A stretch of 64,000 nucleotides of DNA from Antarctobacter aquimaris (GCF_900184945.1 NZ_FXYF01000008.1:124001-188000), one strand, 5' to 3'; positions 35,643 through 45,212 are shown, counted from the first letter of the stretch. Numbers and translations are program-made. Notes: a model not told the origin generated them from the sequence alone.

Positions 35643-36496
35643 CACGCCACCTTGCCGACGATCCGCGCCATGACCTCGGGCGGCAGCGCGTCGCGGTCGA
35701 CGGCGGTCTTGAGCAGGCAGACCAGCGTCGCCTGCACCCGCTCGGCGCTGGCGCTCAGGTCGTTGATCCCCAGGCCCGAGAGCGCCGCCGCCCAGTCCAG
35801 CATCTCGGCCACGCCCGGCTTTTTCTCCAGATCTTCGCGCCGCAACGCCTGCACCACGCCGACGATCTGCCGCGCCAGCCGTGCCTCGACCCCGGGGGCG
35901 CGCCGCCGCAGGATCGCCAACTCAGTATCCCTGTCCGGGTAGTCGACATAGGCATAAAGGCAGCGCCGCCGCAGCGCGTCCGACAGGTCGCGCGTGCCGT
36001 TGGCGGTCAGGATCACCACGGGCCGCGTGACCGCCGTCACCGTCCCCAGCTCCGGAATGGTGATCTGGAACTCCGACAGGATCTCCAGCAGGAAGGCCTC
36101 GAACTCCTCGTCGGCGCGGTCGATCTCGTCGATCAGCAACACCGGCGCTTTGGTCTGCGAAATCGCCTCCAACAAGGGCCGCTTCAGCAGGAACTTGTCG
36201 GAAAACAGCGCCGCCTCGTCCGCTCCATCGGCACGGAGCGCCAGCAACTGCCGCTGGTAATTCCATTCGTAGATCGCGTGCGAGGCATCGAGTCCCTCGT
36301 AGCACTGCAACCGGATCAACCGCGTCTCCAGCACTTCGGACAAGGCCCGCGCGATCTCGGTCTTGCCCACGCCGGCCGGCCCCTCCACCAGCAAGGGCCG
36401 CCCCAGCGCCAGCGCCAGGTGCAACGCCATGGCCAAGGTATCGTCGGCCACGTAACCAGTGGCCGCCAGACGCCCTGTCAGATCCGACACATCCAT
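35642..36496 (-). CDS. coxD: CoxD, MoxR-type AAA+ ATPase
   Basis: Chaperone ATPase for the copper-molybdenum active site of CO dehydrogenase. 284 residues: Walker A EGPAGVGKTEIA, Walker B VLLIDEIDRADEEFEAFLLE, sensor 1 ILTANGTRDLSDALRRRCLY. The MoxR-VWA (CoxD-CoxE) pairing is characteristic. Separated from coxL by 99 bases that contain two strong hairpins. Confidence 0.93.
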   Translation of the reverse strand: MDVSDLTGRLAATGYVADDTLAMALHLALALGRPLLVEGPAGVGKTEIARALSEVLETRLIRLQCYEGLDASHAIYEWNYQRQLLALRADGADEAALFSDKFLLKRPLLEAISQTKAPVLLIDEIDRADEEFEAFLLEILSEFQITIPELGTVTAVTRPVVILTANGTRDLSDALRRRCLYAYVDYPDRDTELAILRRRAPGVEARLARQIVGVVQALRREDLEKKPGVAEMLDWAAALSGLGINDLSASAERVQATLVCLLKTAVDRDALPPEVMARIVGKVA

Positions 36497-36539
36497 CGCC
36501 TACATCTTCTTTGGTTTGAAAATACCTCGGAGGGGGTCC

Positions 36540-36588
36540 GGGGGAGGCAGCGCCTCCCCCGGTCGGTCGCCGCGCGACAGCGCGGCGA
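36540..36588 (-). terminator. Two tandem perfect hairpins between coxL and coxD
   Basis: Hairpin 1: TCGCCGCGC/GCGCGGCGA arms (36567-36575 and 36580-36588). Hairpin 2: GGGGGAGGC/GCCTCCCCC arms (36540-36548 and 36552-36560). They follow the coxL stop closely and could partially end transcription or protect the coxMSL mRNA, giving less accessory than structural protein. No U-run follows immediately. Confidence 0.6.
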
Positions 36589-36595
36589 AACCCCT

Positions 36596-39013
36596 CTAGC
36601 CATGCAGCCCCAGCCCGTTGGCGATCTTCCACACCCGCCAGTGGTCGTGCGGCATGTGGCTCTGCACCAGCCCGAACGGACGGAAGGCATCGTGCACCGC
36701 GTTCGAGAAACACGGCACCGACCCCACGTTCGGGCTTTCCCCCACGCCCTTGGCGCCGATCGGGTGATGCGGGCTGGGCGTGACGGTGAAATCGGTCTGG
36801 TAGGTCGGCGTCTCCCAGGAAGTCGGCAGGAAGAAGTCCATCAGCGTCGCGGACTTGTGGTTGCCCATGTCGTCGTAGGCGATCTCCTGCCCCATGGCGA
36901 TGGCATAGCCTTCGGTCGCGCCGCCGTGGATCTGGCCCTCGATGATCATCGGGTTGATCCGCGTGCCGCAGTCGTCCAGCGCGTAGAACGACCGGACCTC
37001 GTGCTCGCCGGTGTCCACGTCGATCTCCATGACGCAGATATAGGCGCCAAAGGGGTAGGTCATGTTCGGCGGGTCGTAGTAGCTGACCGCCTCCAGTCCC
37101 GGCTCCAGCCCCGGAATCGCCTTGTTGTAGGCGGCAAAGGCGATCTCCTTCATCGTCTTGAAGCGGCTGCCGTCGCCCTTGACCACGAAACGGTCGACGT
37201 CGAACTCCACGTCGTCGTCATGCACCTCCAGCAGGTAGGCGGCGATCATCTGCGCCTTGGCGCGGATCTTGCGCCCCGCCATGGCCGTTGCCGCCCCGGC
37301 AACGGGGGTCGAGCGTGACCCGTAGGTGCCCAAGCCATAAGGCGCGGTATCGGTGTCGCCCTCTTCGATGGTGATGTCGTCCGCCGGGATGCCGATTTCG
37401 GAGGCGAGGATCTGGGCAAAGGTCGTCGCGTGCCCCTGCCCCTGGCTGATGGTGCCCAGCCGCGCGATCGCCGATCCGGTGGGATGAATGCGGATTTCAC
37501 ACGAGTCGAACATGCCCAGGCCAAGGATATCGCAGTTCTTGACCGGCCCGGCGCCGACGATCTCGGTGAAATGAGTCAGCCCGATGCCGATCAGCTTGCG
37601 CGTCTTGCCGGCCTTGAAGTCCTCCAGCCGCTGCGCCTGCTCCTTTCGCAGATCATCATAGCCCACGGCCTTCAGCGCCTTGTCCCAGGCGGTGTGATAG
37701 TCGCCCGAGTCGTACTCCCAGCCCAGGGCGGACTGGTAGGGGAACTGGTCCTTGCGGATGAAGTTGATCCTACGCAGCTCGGCCGCGTCCATGTTCAGCT
37801 TGATCGCCAGCACCTCGATCATGCGTTCGATGAAATAGGCGGCTTCCGTCACGCGGAAGGAACAGCGATAGGCCACGCCGCCCGGCGCCTTGTTGGTGTA
37901 GACGCCATCGACGGACAGGTAGGCCACCGGGATGTCATAGGAGCCGGTGCAGATGTTCATGAAGCCGGCGGGGAACTTCGTCGGGTCCGCGCAGGCGTCA
38001 AAGCCGCCGTGGTCGGCGGTGGTGTGGCACCAGAGGCCGGTGATCTTGCCCTCCTTGGTGGCGGCGATCTTGCCCTGCATCCAGTAGTCGCGGGCAAAGG
38101 CGGTGGACATCAGGTTGTCCATCCGGTCCTCGACCCATTTCACCGGCTTGCCGGTCACGATCGAGGCCACGACCGAGCAGACATAGCCCGCGTAGGCGCC
38201 AACCTTGTTGCCAAAGCCGCCGCCGATGTCCGGCGAGATCACGCGGATGTTGTGCTCGGCGATGCCCGAGATCAGCGAAACCACGGTGCGGATCGCGTGC
38301 GGCGCCTGGAAGGTGCCGTAAAGCGTCAGCTTGCCCGTCACCTTGTCCATCGAGGCGACGCAGCCGCAGGTTTCCAGCGGACAGGGGTGGGTGCGGTGGT
38401 AATAGATCATCTCCTCGGCCACCACGTCGGCCTCGGCCAGCACCTGTTCGGTGGCCGCCTTGTCACCCTGTTCCCAGGTGAAGATATGGTTGTGATGCTT
38501 GCGCGGGCCATGCGCGCCCTCGGTCTGGCCGGCCAGGTCCTCGCGCAGGACCACGTCCGATTCCAGCGCCTCGAAGGGGTTGGTGAGCACCGGTAGTTCG
38601 TCGTACTCGACCTCGACCGCCTCGACACCGTCGGAGGCGGCATAACGGTCGGTGGCGACGACATAGGCCACCTCCTGGCCCTGGAACAGCACTTTGCCGT
38701 CGGCCAGCACCATCTGCTTGTCACCCGCCAGCGTCGGCATCCAGTGCAGGCCCAGCGGTGCGAGATCGGCGGCGGTCAGCACCGCCAGCACGCCCGGCAC
38801 CTTCAGCGCCTCTTCGGTGTTGATCGAGACGACCTTTGCGTGCGCATAGGGCGAGCGGACGAAATCGCCGAACAGCATCCCGTCCAGCTTGATGTCGTCG
38901 ACGTAGTTGCCCTTGCCTTGCGTGAACCGCACGTCCTCGACCCGCTTGCGCGAGCAGCCCATGCCCTTCAGTCCGGCGCTGCGCGCTTCGGGGGTTGCCA
39001 CCTCGTCCTTCAT
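36596..39013 (-). CDS. coxL: Aerobic CO dehydrogenase large subunit, form I
   Basis: Molybdenum- and copper-containing catalytic subunit oxidising CO to CO2. 805 residues. Contains the form I active-site signature AYRCSFR (residues 381-387; Cys384 would carry the copper-sulfido bridge), GGGFGNK (264-270) and [10 protein letters not shown] near the C-terminus with the active-site glutamate. Form II has AYRGAGR instead, so a genuine CO-oxidising enzyme is indicated. Start ATG 39011-39013 overlaps the coxS stop (ATGA). Third gene of coxMSL. Confidence 0.97.
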   Translation of the reverse strand: MKDEVATPEARSAGLKGMGCSRKRVEDVRFTQGKGNYVDDIKLDGMLFGDFVRSPYAHAKVVSINTEEALKVPGVLAVLTAADLAPLGLHWMPTLAGDKQMVLADGKVLFQGQEVAYVVATDRYAASDGVEAVEVEYDELPVLTNPFEALESDVVLREDLAGQTEGAHGPRKHHNHIFTWEQGDKAATEQVLAEADVVAEEMIYYHRTHPCPLETCGCVASMDKVTGKLTLYGTFQAPHAIRTVVSLISGIAEHNIRVISPDIGGGFGNKVGAYAGYVCSVVASIVTGKPVKWVEDRMDNLMSTAFARDYWMQGKIAATKEGKITGLWCHTTADHGGFDACADPTKFPAGFMNICTGSYDIPVAYLSVDGVYTNKAPGGVAYRCSFRVTEAAYFIERMIEVLAIKLNMDAAELRRINFIRKDQFPYQSALGWEYDSGDYHTAWDKALKAVGYDDLRKEQAQRLEDFKAGKTRKLIGIGLTHFTEIVGAGPVKNCDILGLGMFDSCEIRIHPTGSAIARLGTISQGQGHATTFAQILASEIGIPADDITIEEGDTDTAPYGLGTYGSRSTPVAGAATAMAGRKIRAKAQMIAAYLLEVHDDDVEFDVDRFVVKGDGSRFKTMKEIAFAAYNKAIPGLEPGLEAVSYYDPPNMTYPFGAYICVMEIDVDTGEHEVRSFYALDDCGTRINPMIIEGQIHGGATEGYAIAMGQEIAYDDMGNHKSATLMDFFLPTSWETPTYQTDFTVTPSPHHPIGAKGVGESPNVGSVPCFSNAVHDAFRPFGLVQSHMPHDHWRVWKIANGLGLHG

Positions 39014-39504
39014 TCCGCGGCTTCCTTCTGTGCATTGAGCGTGTCGGCGGCCGCGAGGATCGCCTTGACGATGTTCTGGTATCCGGTGCAGCGGCAGAGG
39101 TTGCCGGCCATGCCGAACCGCACCTCTTCCTCGGTCGGGGTCGGGTTCTCCTGCAACAGGCGGTGCGCGCGGGTGATCATCCCCGGCGTGCAAAAGCCGC
39201 ACTGAAGCCCGTGATGCTCGCGGAACATCTCCTGGAGGACCGAGAGCGAGCCGTCGGCGTTCACCAACCCTTCGACCGTGGTCACGTCGGACCCGTTGGC
39301 CTGGGCGACGAAGACGGTGCAGGACTTGACCGACTTGCCGTTCATGTCGACGGTGCAGGCTCCGCAATGCGAGGTTTCGCAGCCGATGTGCGGGCCGGTG
39401 ACGCGCAGGTTTTCCCGCAGGAAATGGATCAGCAGGGTGCGCGGCTCTGCCAGCCCCTCGACCTCCTGCCCGTTTACGGTCATCTTGACGTGCATCTTGC
39501 TCAT
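39010..39504 (-). CDS. coxS: Aerobic CO dehydrogenase small subunit (2Fe-2S)
   Basis: Electron-transfer subunit of 164 residues with two [2Fe-2S] clusters: plant-ferredoxin-like N-terminal [21 protein letters not shown] and C-terminal CGFCTPGM...CRCTGYQNI. Lies 12 bases after coxM and overlaps coxL by 4 bases. Confidence 0.97.
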   Translation of the reverse strand: MSKMHVKMTVNGQEVEGLAEPRTLLIHFLRENLRVTGPHIGCETSHCGACTVDMNGKSVKSCTVFVAQANGSDVTTVEGLVNADGSLSVLQEMFREHHGLQCGFCTPGMITRAHRLLQENPTPTEEEVRFGMAGNLCRCTGYQNIVKAILAAADTLNAQKEAAE

Positions 39505-39516
39505 GTCGTCTCTCCC

Positions 39517-40353
39517 TCAGCCGGCGACGCGCAACAGCGCGCGGTCGATGGCCCGGCGCAACACGACGCCCGCCACGTGTTTCTTGAACTCGATCGGTCC
39601 GCGCATGTCTTCCTGCGGGTCGATGGCGGCCAGCGCCGCGGCCACCGCGCCGTCACGGTCCCCGGCGGCCAGCGCCGCGCCCGCCTCTTCGGACCATATC
39701 GGCGTGTCGGACAGGTTGGTCATGGCAATGGACGCGCCGCCCTTGCCGACCAGCACCGCCGCGGCGGCGGTCGCGTAGTCGCCAATCTTGCGCTTCTGCT
39801 TTTCGTAGGCATAGCCGGTGCCCACGGCCGGGACGGGAATGGTGATCCGGGTCAGGATCTCTTCTTCCTCGCGCGCGGTCACGTAGGCGGACTCGTAGAA
39901 ATCGCGCGCCGCGATGGTCCGCGTTCCGTTCGGGCCCTGCACCTCGAAGCTGGCGTCGAGGCACTGCATCAGCCCCGGCATGTCGTTGCCCGGATCGCCA
40001 TTGGCGACGTTGCCGCCCAGCGTGCCGACGTAACGCACCTGCGGGTCGGCGATCTGCAGCGCCGCCTCGCGCAGCAGCGGGATGGCGGCGGCAAGGGCCT
40101 CGTGGGTGATCAGCTCGTGCTGCGTGACCATGGCGCCCAGCGTGACGCTGCCGGCGCCGATCTCGATGCCCTTCAATGCCGCGATGGCCTGGAGGTCGAC
40201 AAGGTGGCTGAGGTCGGTCAGCCGCAGCTTCATCATCGGTATCAAGCTGTGGCCGCCCGCGACGACACGCGCGGCGTCGCCATGCTCCTGCAACAGCGCG
40301 ATGGCCGACGCGACATCGTTCGGCCGATGGTATTCGAACCCGGCGGGTATCAT
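39517..40353 (-). CDS. coxM: Aerobic CO dehydrogenase medium (FAD) subunit
   Basis: FAD-binding subunit that accepts electrons from the CoxS clusters. 278 residues with the two flavin motifs AGGHSLIPMMKLR and TLGGNVANGDPGND. ATG 40351-40353 has GGGGAGGA upstream; the open frame extends 16 more codons but those are not conserved. First structural gene of the operon. Confidence 0.96.
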   Translation of the reverse strand: MIPAGFEYHRPNDVASAIALLQEHGDAARVVAGGHSLIPMMKLRLTDLSHLVDLQAIAALKGIEIGAGSVTLGAMVTQHELITHEALAAAIPLLREAALQIADPQVRYVGTLGGNVANGDPGNDMPGLMQCLDASFEVQGPNGTRTIAARDFYESAYVTAREEEEILTRITIPVPAVGTGYAYEKQKRKIGDYATAAAAVLVGKGGASIAMTNLSDTPIWSEEAGAALAAGDRDGAVAAALAAIDPQEDMRGPIEFKKHVAGVVLRRAIDRALLRVAG

Positions 40354-40451
40354 GTATGTATCCTCCCCTGCGGTCTTGTGCCGCACGCCTCGACGCTGCA
40401 TCCAGCCCCGGCGCCGACCAACAGATCAGCCATGAAAAACAGGGATACGCG

Positions 40452-40506
40452 CACGAAATGCGAATGCGCTTCACGAACTGCGAAACACGTTTCACATGCC
40501 TCGAAA
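40452..40506 (-). promoter_or_regulatory. Direct repeats upstream of coxM (candidate LytTR-regulator sites)
   Basis: On the minus strand TTCGCATTTCGTG (40464-40452) and TTCGCAGTTCGTG (40484-40472) match at 12 of 13 positions exactly 20 bases apart; a weaker TTTCGAG copy starts at 40506, 21 bases further. Spacing close to two DNA turns and position just ahead of coxM fit tandem binding of a LytTR-type regulator such as the adjacent CoxC-like protein. Unproven. Confidence 0.5.
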
Positions 40507-40560
40507 CGGGGTCAGGCCGCGATGCCGTGGTTCGGCTGCGCCGGCGCGGGGCGGCCCCGG

Positions 40561-41688
40561 TCAGACGCCCAGCACTTGCCGCACCTCGGCCAGGCGGGAC
40601 CGGCTGACCGGCACCTTGGGCAGCGCGTCCACCCCTTCGAAGAAACACAGGCCGGTGTCCTTGGTGCGGCGGAACTCGGTCACGAAGGCAGGATTGATCA
40701 GGTAGCTGCGGTGCGTGCGGAGGAACCCCGCCGCGCCCAGCCGCCGCGCGGATTCCGAGATCGACCAGGGGCAGAACAGCTTGTCCTTGCCGGCATAAAG
40801 CACGGTGTAATGCCCCTCGGCCCGCACCGCCGCGATATCGCGCGCGTCGATGAACTGGGTACGGCCCTCGCGTTCATAGGGCACCGGCACGCGCCCGCCC
40901 GGGACGGGTGGCGGCAACTCCGGTTCCTCGGGTGCGGTCGGGCCGGCAACGGCCACCGGCGGCGCTGCCTCCGGCTCGGCCTGCGGTGCGAGGAAGGTTG
41001 CGCCCGACAGCAGGAAGGCGCCGCAGATCGCGAAGGACGACAGGGTCACGCCGATGGCCAGGCTGTGGTTCGACAGCGCCGGCCCCGCCCCCGACAGCGG
41101 ATCGAGCGCCAGGAACCCGGTGCCCGCCATGGCAATGAAATGCACCGCAAAGACCGACACGCCAAAGATCAGCGTGCCCAGCAGCAGGCTGCCGCGCGTC
41201 CTCTCGCCATAGGCGACCCAGATGGCCAGCACCGACAGCGCCAGGGCCGCCACCAGCGCCACCGCCACGCCACCCAGGCTGTAGACCGGGCGGCACAACT
41301 CCATCCCGCTCATCCCGACATAGTGCATCGCGGCGATGCCCAGACCGACAATCCCCCCCGCCACGGTCAGCGTGACCCGCGTGCGCGGGCGGAAATGCAG
41401 GATCAGCAGCGCCAGCCCCACCATCAGGATCGCGATCAGCGCCGAAATCAGCGTCACCAGCCCGTCGTAATAGAACAGGATCGGCAGTTGCAGCCCCAGC
41501 ATGGCGACGAAATGCATCGACCAGATGCCACCGCCCAGCGCCACCGCCGCGATCGCGACCACCACCTTGCGCCGCGACAGGCTGAGCGCATTGGCCCCGC
41601 GCGTCAGCGACAAGCCGCTGAACCCGGCCATCAGCGCAACCGCCAGCGAGGCCGCCACAAGGGCCGGCTGATGCGTGAAATCCAGCAC
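40561..41688 (-). CDS. coxC: CoxC-like membrane regulator with MHYT sensor and LytTR DNA-binding domain
   Basis: 375 residues. The N-terminal seven-helix MHYT domain contains SMHFVAML, AMHYVGMS and AVHFIAMA (third copy has Val for Met), thought to hold metal (perhaps copper) and sense gases such as CO or oxygen. A proline-rich linker (about 250-275) leads to a C-terminal LytTR DNA-binding domain (DIAAVRAEGHYTVLY, LRTHRSYLIN, KVPVSRSRL). The same architecture is seen in CoxC/CoxH of Oligotropha. Lies directly upstream of coxM on the same strand. Confidence 0.9.
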   Translation of the reverse strand: MLDFTHQPALVAASLAVALMAGFSGLSLTRGANALSLSRRKVVVAIAAVALGGGIWSMHFVAMLGLQLPILFYYDGLVTLISALIAILMVGLALLILHFRPRTRVTLTVAGGIVGLGIAAMHYVGMSGMELCRPVYSLGGVAVALVAALALSVLAIWVAYGERTRGSLLLGTLIFGVSVFAVHFIAMAGTGFLALDPLSGAGPALSNHSLAIGVTLSSFAICGAFLLSGATFLAPQAEPEAAPPVAVAGPTAPEEPELPPPVPGGRVPVPYEREGRTQFIDARDIAAVRAEGHYTVLYAGKDKLFCPWSISESARRLGAAGFLRTHRSYLINPAFVTEFRRTKDTGLCFFEGVDALPKVPVSRSRLAEVRQVLGV

Positions 41689-42126
41689 GCGGACGCTCCT
41701 CCAGATGGGCGAGACTTAGCCAATGCCCCCTTCCCGCGCAAGCCGGGCGGCGCGACTCGGCCTCGGGATCGGCACAATTCGCGGTAGAGTTTTCTCGAAT
41801 TGTCCGGTCGGAAACGGGGCGATCCGGAAACACTTCCCGTTAACCCTGGTTAACGGTTGCTTAACCGGCACCAATGACCTGCTTTGAACATTTTCCCGCC
41901 CAGCGGACCGCCAATTCGTTGGCCTTGATGCAGGTGTGACCGGTCTGCTCCGGTCCATCGCTCGCCAAGCTGCCACAGGACGGACATGACCGACGACACG
42001 ATCCCCGACCGCCTCGCGCGGCGCAGCATCCCGTGTGCCGTGCCGACATCCGACCGACAGCAGCTCCCGTTCCCCGGCGCGCCCCTCGCGGACGCGCGCC
42101 GGATCCGACAGACAGGAGCCTGATCC
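41689..42126. promoter_or_regulatory. Divergent region between coxC and the M10 peptidase gene, with CtrA box
   Basis: 438 bases without a gene. It holds a 20-base palindrome CCGTTAACCCTGGTTAACGG at 41837-41856, overlapping a perfect CtrA consensus TTAACGGTTGCTTAACC (TTAA-N7-TTAACC) at 41850-41866. The box lies about 260 bases ahead of the peptidase start and about 160 from coxC, so the target is uncertain. Nothing else recognised. Confidence 0.55.
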
Positions 42127-44292
42127 ATGTGCTTTCTCTGCCAGAGCCTCGATCCCAAGATCCAGATCCATGACATGCACGGCCTGAGCGGAGAGCTGGC
42201 CGGAACGACCGGCGGCGGCACATCGTCGACCAGCCTGCCGACCTTCACGCTGGACCAGGTGGCCTTGCAGCTGACCCACGGCTACTGGCAGTCCACCAGC
42301 CGCGACTGGCGCGCCTTCGACGTACAGGCGGGCGGCACGCTGAGCGTCAACCTCAGCGGCCTCGATCCCACCGGGCAGGCGGCCGCCATGGCCGCGCTGG
42401 CCGCCTGGACCGCCGTTTCGGGACTGGTTTTCCAGGTGACCACGGGCGGCGCCGACATCACCTTCGATGACAACGAGTCCGGCGCCTACTCCTCGTCCTG
42501 GGTCTATTCGTCGTGGAACATGATCTCCTCGTCCACCGTCAACGTGCACCCCAGCTGGCAGGGTTACGGCGACTACTACCACCAGACCTACATCCACGAG
42601 ATCGGCCACGCGCTGGGCCTGGGTCATGGCGGCAACTACAACGGCGGCGCCAGCTTCTCCAGCAACGCGCATTACGCCAACGACAGTTGGCAGACGTCGA
42701 TCATGTCGTATTTCTCGCAGTCCGAGAACCCGTACACCAACGCCAGCTACAACTACCTGGCAACGCCGATGATGGCGGACATCCTGGCGATCCAGACCCT
42801 TTATGGCACGCCCACCAACGTCAACACCGGCAACACGGTCTACGGCGACAACACCACCCTGACGCGGCTGGGCATGGATCTCAGCCGCGCCTGGGCGGTG
42901 ACGATCTTCGACAGCGCCGGCATCGACACGATCGACCTGGGGTCGCGCTCGTACAACCAGCGACTCAGCCTGATGGCCGAGAGCTTTTCGGATATCAACG
43001 GCGAGATCGGCAACTTTGCCATCGCGCGCGGCGCGGTGATCGAGAACGCAGTCACGGGGTCGGGCAATGACGAGGTGACCGGCAACTCGGCCGCCAACCA
43101 CATCCAGACCGGCGAAGGCTCGGACACGCTGAGCGGCGGCGAAGGCAACGACACGCTGGATGCCGGCGGCGGCGAGGACCTGCTGGTCGTCGCGGGCGCA
43201 CCCACCGACTACGCCTATTTCTTTGACAGCGCCGACAGCTCTGTCCTGATCACCGATATCAACCTGACCGACGGCAGCGACCAGGGCACCGACCGGCTGA
43301 TCGGCATCGAGACGCTGCACTTTGTCGATGGCTACTACGGCGAGGTCGAGACCGACGGCGCGATCAAGACGCTGCGGGTGCATGTCGCCGGCCAGGCGCT
43401 GACCAGCTACCTGATCCAGATGGACGTGCTGAACAGCTACGACTGGACCACGATCGAACGCACCTTCGAAAGCGGCCGCTGGGACACGCAGACCAACGTC
43501 TATGACAACGGCCGCATTCTGGAGATCGATTTCACCGCCGGGGTGCGCACCTCGGCCACGATGACCGACGGCGCCGACATCTACGCCTGGGAGCACTACA
43601 CCGACCGCTACGACATGAGCGGCGCGCGGCTGAGCAACGCCACCACCTGGGACGGCGGCAGGACCGTCGAGACCTTCTACACCGATGGCCTGCGCTCCAG
43701 CACCCTGGTCACCGACGGTGGCAACGTCTACGCCTGGCACAGCATCGAACGGGTCTACGACACCTCGGGCGTCCTGACCCGGCAGGTCAACCTCTACGAC
43801 ACCGGCACGGTGCAGGAAATCGGCTACACAAACGGCCAGCGCAGCACGATGACCATGTCCGACCTCGGCAACACCGCTACCTGGACCAGCTGCACCGACA
43901 GTTTCGACAGCACCGGCGCCCGCACGGGGCGCGAGATGGTCTACGACGACGGGCGCGAGGTGCAGACCACCTACAGCGGCGGACGCATGGTCACCAGCAT
44001 CCTGATCGACGGCGCGGACGAATTCGTCTGGCACGCGACCACGCGGGGTTGGGACTCCAGCGGCAGGCTGGACTACCAGACCACCTCCTACGACGACGGG
44101 CGGCTGCACGAGATCGATTTCGTGAACGGCGTGCGCAATTCCTCGGTGCTGACCGACACTGCCGACGCCTACCTCTGGCAAAGCACGACCGAAACCCACA
44201 ACAGCGCCGGCACGCTGGTGGAGCGGGTCACGGTCTGGGACAACGGCCATGAAACCGTGGCCACCTTTGCCGGGGACGCCCCGATGATGTGA
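42127..44292 (+). CDS. M10 (serralysin-like) metallopeptidase with six 49-residue repeats
   Basis: 721 residues, probably exported by a type I system (no signal peptide; N-terminus MCFLCQSLDP as in related alphaproteobacterial proteins). Zinc motif HEIGHALGLGH at 157-167 and Met-turn SIMSY at 191-195 define an M10B metzincin. RTX-type calcium-binding nonapeptides follow at about 310-350 (GSGNDEVTG, GEGNDTLDAGGG). From 459 to the end, the [YW]-D-x-G-R unit recurs at 459, 508, 557, 606, 655 and 704, exactly 49 residues apart. The repeat family is not one I recognise. Confidence 0.93.
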   Translation: MCFLCQSLDPKIQIHDMHGLSGELAGTTGGGTSSTSLPTFTLDQVALQLTHGYWQSTSRDWRAFDVQAGGTLSVNLSGLDPTGQAAAMAALAAWTAVSGLVFQVTTGGADITFDDNESGAYSSSWVYSSWNMISSSTVNVHPSWQGYGDYYHQTYIHEIGHALGLGHGGNYNGGASFSSNAHYANDSWQTSIMSYFSQSENPYTNASYNYLATPMMADILAIQTLYGTPTNVNTGNTVYGDNTTLTRLGMDLSRAWAVTIFDSAGIDTIDLGSRSYNQRLSLMAESFSDINGEIGNFAIARGAVIENAVTGSGNDEVTGNSAANHIQTGEGSDTLSGGEGNDTLDAGGGEDLLVVAGAPTDYAYFFDSADSSVLITDINLTDGSDQGTDRLIGIETLHFVDGYYGEVETDGAIKTLRVHVAGQALTSYLIQMDVLNSYDWTTIERTFESGRWDTQTNVYDNGRILEIDFTAGVRTSATMTDGADIYAWEHYTDRYDMSGARLSNATTWDGGRTVETFYTDGLRSSTLVTDGGNVYAWHSIERVYDTSGVLTRQVNLYDTGTVQEIGYTNGQRSTMTMSDLGNTATWTSCTDSFDSTGARTGREMVYDDGREVQTTYSGGRMVTSILIDGADEFVWHATTRGWDSSGRLDYQTTSYDDGRLHEIDFVNGVRNSSVLTDTADAYLWQSTTETHNSAGTLVERVTVWDNGHETVATFAGDAPMM
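43501..44292 (+). repeat. Six-unit 147-bp (49-codon) coding repeat array
   Basis: Units start at 43501, 43648, 43795, 43942, 44089 and 44236 (last partial). Protein pattern: [YW]DxGR-x2-E-x2-[FY]-x2-G-xRxS-x3-TD-x4-[Y/x]xW and later D-[S/T]-G; DNA identity between units is low, so this is an old, selected protein repeat. Confidence 0.85.
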
Positions 44293-44305
44293 GGCCTGGA
44301 CCCGG

Positions 44306-45208
44306 TCAGCCCTCTTGCGGGCGGCCGGCCGTCTCATCGACGGGGATCATGTCGACGCTGTGAAAGGTGCTGTGCAGCCCCGAGGTGCGCAGCGTGCCCT
44401 TGACCGGGGCGACGTCGGAATAGTCCCGCCCCATGGCCACGTCGATGTGATCCGCGCCGACGCGCATGTCGTTGGTGGGGTCGATCTCGATCCAGCCGAT
44501 CTCCTGCCCGCACCAGGCCCTCACCCAGGCGTGCATGGCGTCGGCCCCGGCCAGCCGCTCCTCTCCCTCGGGCGGTTCGGTGCGCAAAAAGCCCGAGACA
44601 TAGCCCGCAGGCACGCCGATCCCGCGCAGCGCGGCGATCATGATGTGGCTGATGTCCTGGCAGACCCCGCGGCGGTTCTCGAAGGCGACCGCCGGGTCGG
44701 TGGTGACATCGGTCGCCGTGGGATCAAAGGCGATCTCGGCGTGCAGCGCCGCCGACAGCGCCTCAACCGCGGCCAGCACCGGCATGTCGGGGCGGGTCAG
44801 GTCCCGCGCAAAACCGGTGATCGCCGGCATCGGCGACACCCGGTCCGACACGCCCAGGAAATGGTGCGGCATGTCCGGGGCAAGCGACATGAGCTCGTTC
44901 AACTCGCGCGGCAGTTCGGACAGGGCGCAGGACAGGTCCAGCCCTCGAGGCACCTCCAGCGGCTGGATGCGCCCGGTAAAGCGGAACGCCACCGCGTCGA
45001 GCGGGGCCGTATAGGCGATCTCGGACAGCGCGTTGCCGAAGAAATCCAGCCGGTCGCGGCGCAGGTCCGGCACGGGATCGGCCTCCAGCAGGCCCGAGAT
45101 CAGCCGCTGCGCCGGGTTCGACCCGGGCATCATCCGCAGGTTCATGCGGGCGGCCCCGGCCGGCTGGTCGTAGGCGTAGCGCACCGCGAGGGTCACGTCG
45201 TACAGCAT
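44306..45208 (-). CDS. Transglutaminase-like cysteine protease/ligase
   Basis: 300-residue cytoplasmic transglutaminase-like protein (COG1305 type). N-terminal beta domain (VRYAYDQPAGAARMNLRMMPG), then the catalytic core with NRRGVCQDISHIMIAALRG (Cys nucleophile), DAMHAWVRAWCG (His) and WIEIDPTNDM (Asp). Third gene of the operon, starting 4 bases after the ATP-grasp gene. Predicted by genome-context work to act in peptide conjugation or hydrolysis; no activity known here. Convergent with the M10 gene, 13 bases apart. Confidence 0.9.
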   Translation of the reverse strand: MLYDVTLAVRYAYDQPAGAARMNLRMMPGSNPAQRLISGLLEADPVPDLRRDRLDFFGNALSEIAYTAPLDAVAFRFTGRIQPLEVPRGLDLSCALSELPRELNELMSLAPDMPHHFLGVSDRVSPMPAITGFARDLTRPDMPVLAAVEALSAALHAEIAFDPTATDVTTDPAVAFENRRGVCQDISHIMIAALRGIGVPAGYVSGFLRTEPPEGEERLAGADAMHAWVRAWCGQEIGWIEIDPTNDMRVGADHIDVAMGRDYSDVAPVKGTLRTSGLHSTFHSVDMIPVDETAGRPQEG

Positions 45209-45212
45209 CGCC

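Noticed and set aside
43501-44292. Regular 147-bp periodicity considered as a CRISPR-like array
   Set aside because: The period is conserved at protein level inside one reading frame, DNA identity is low and there are no spacers; it is a protein repeat.
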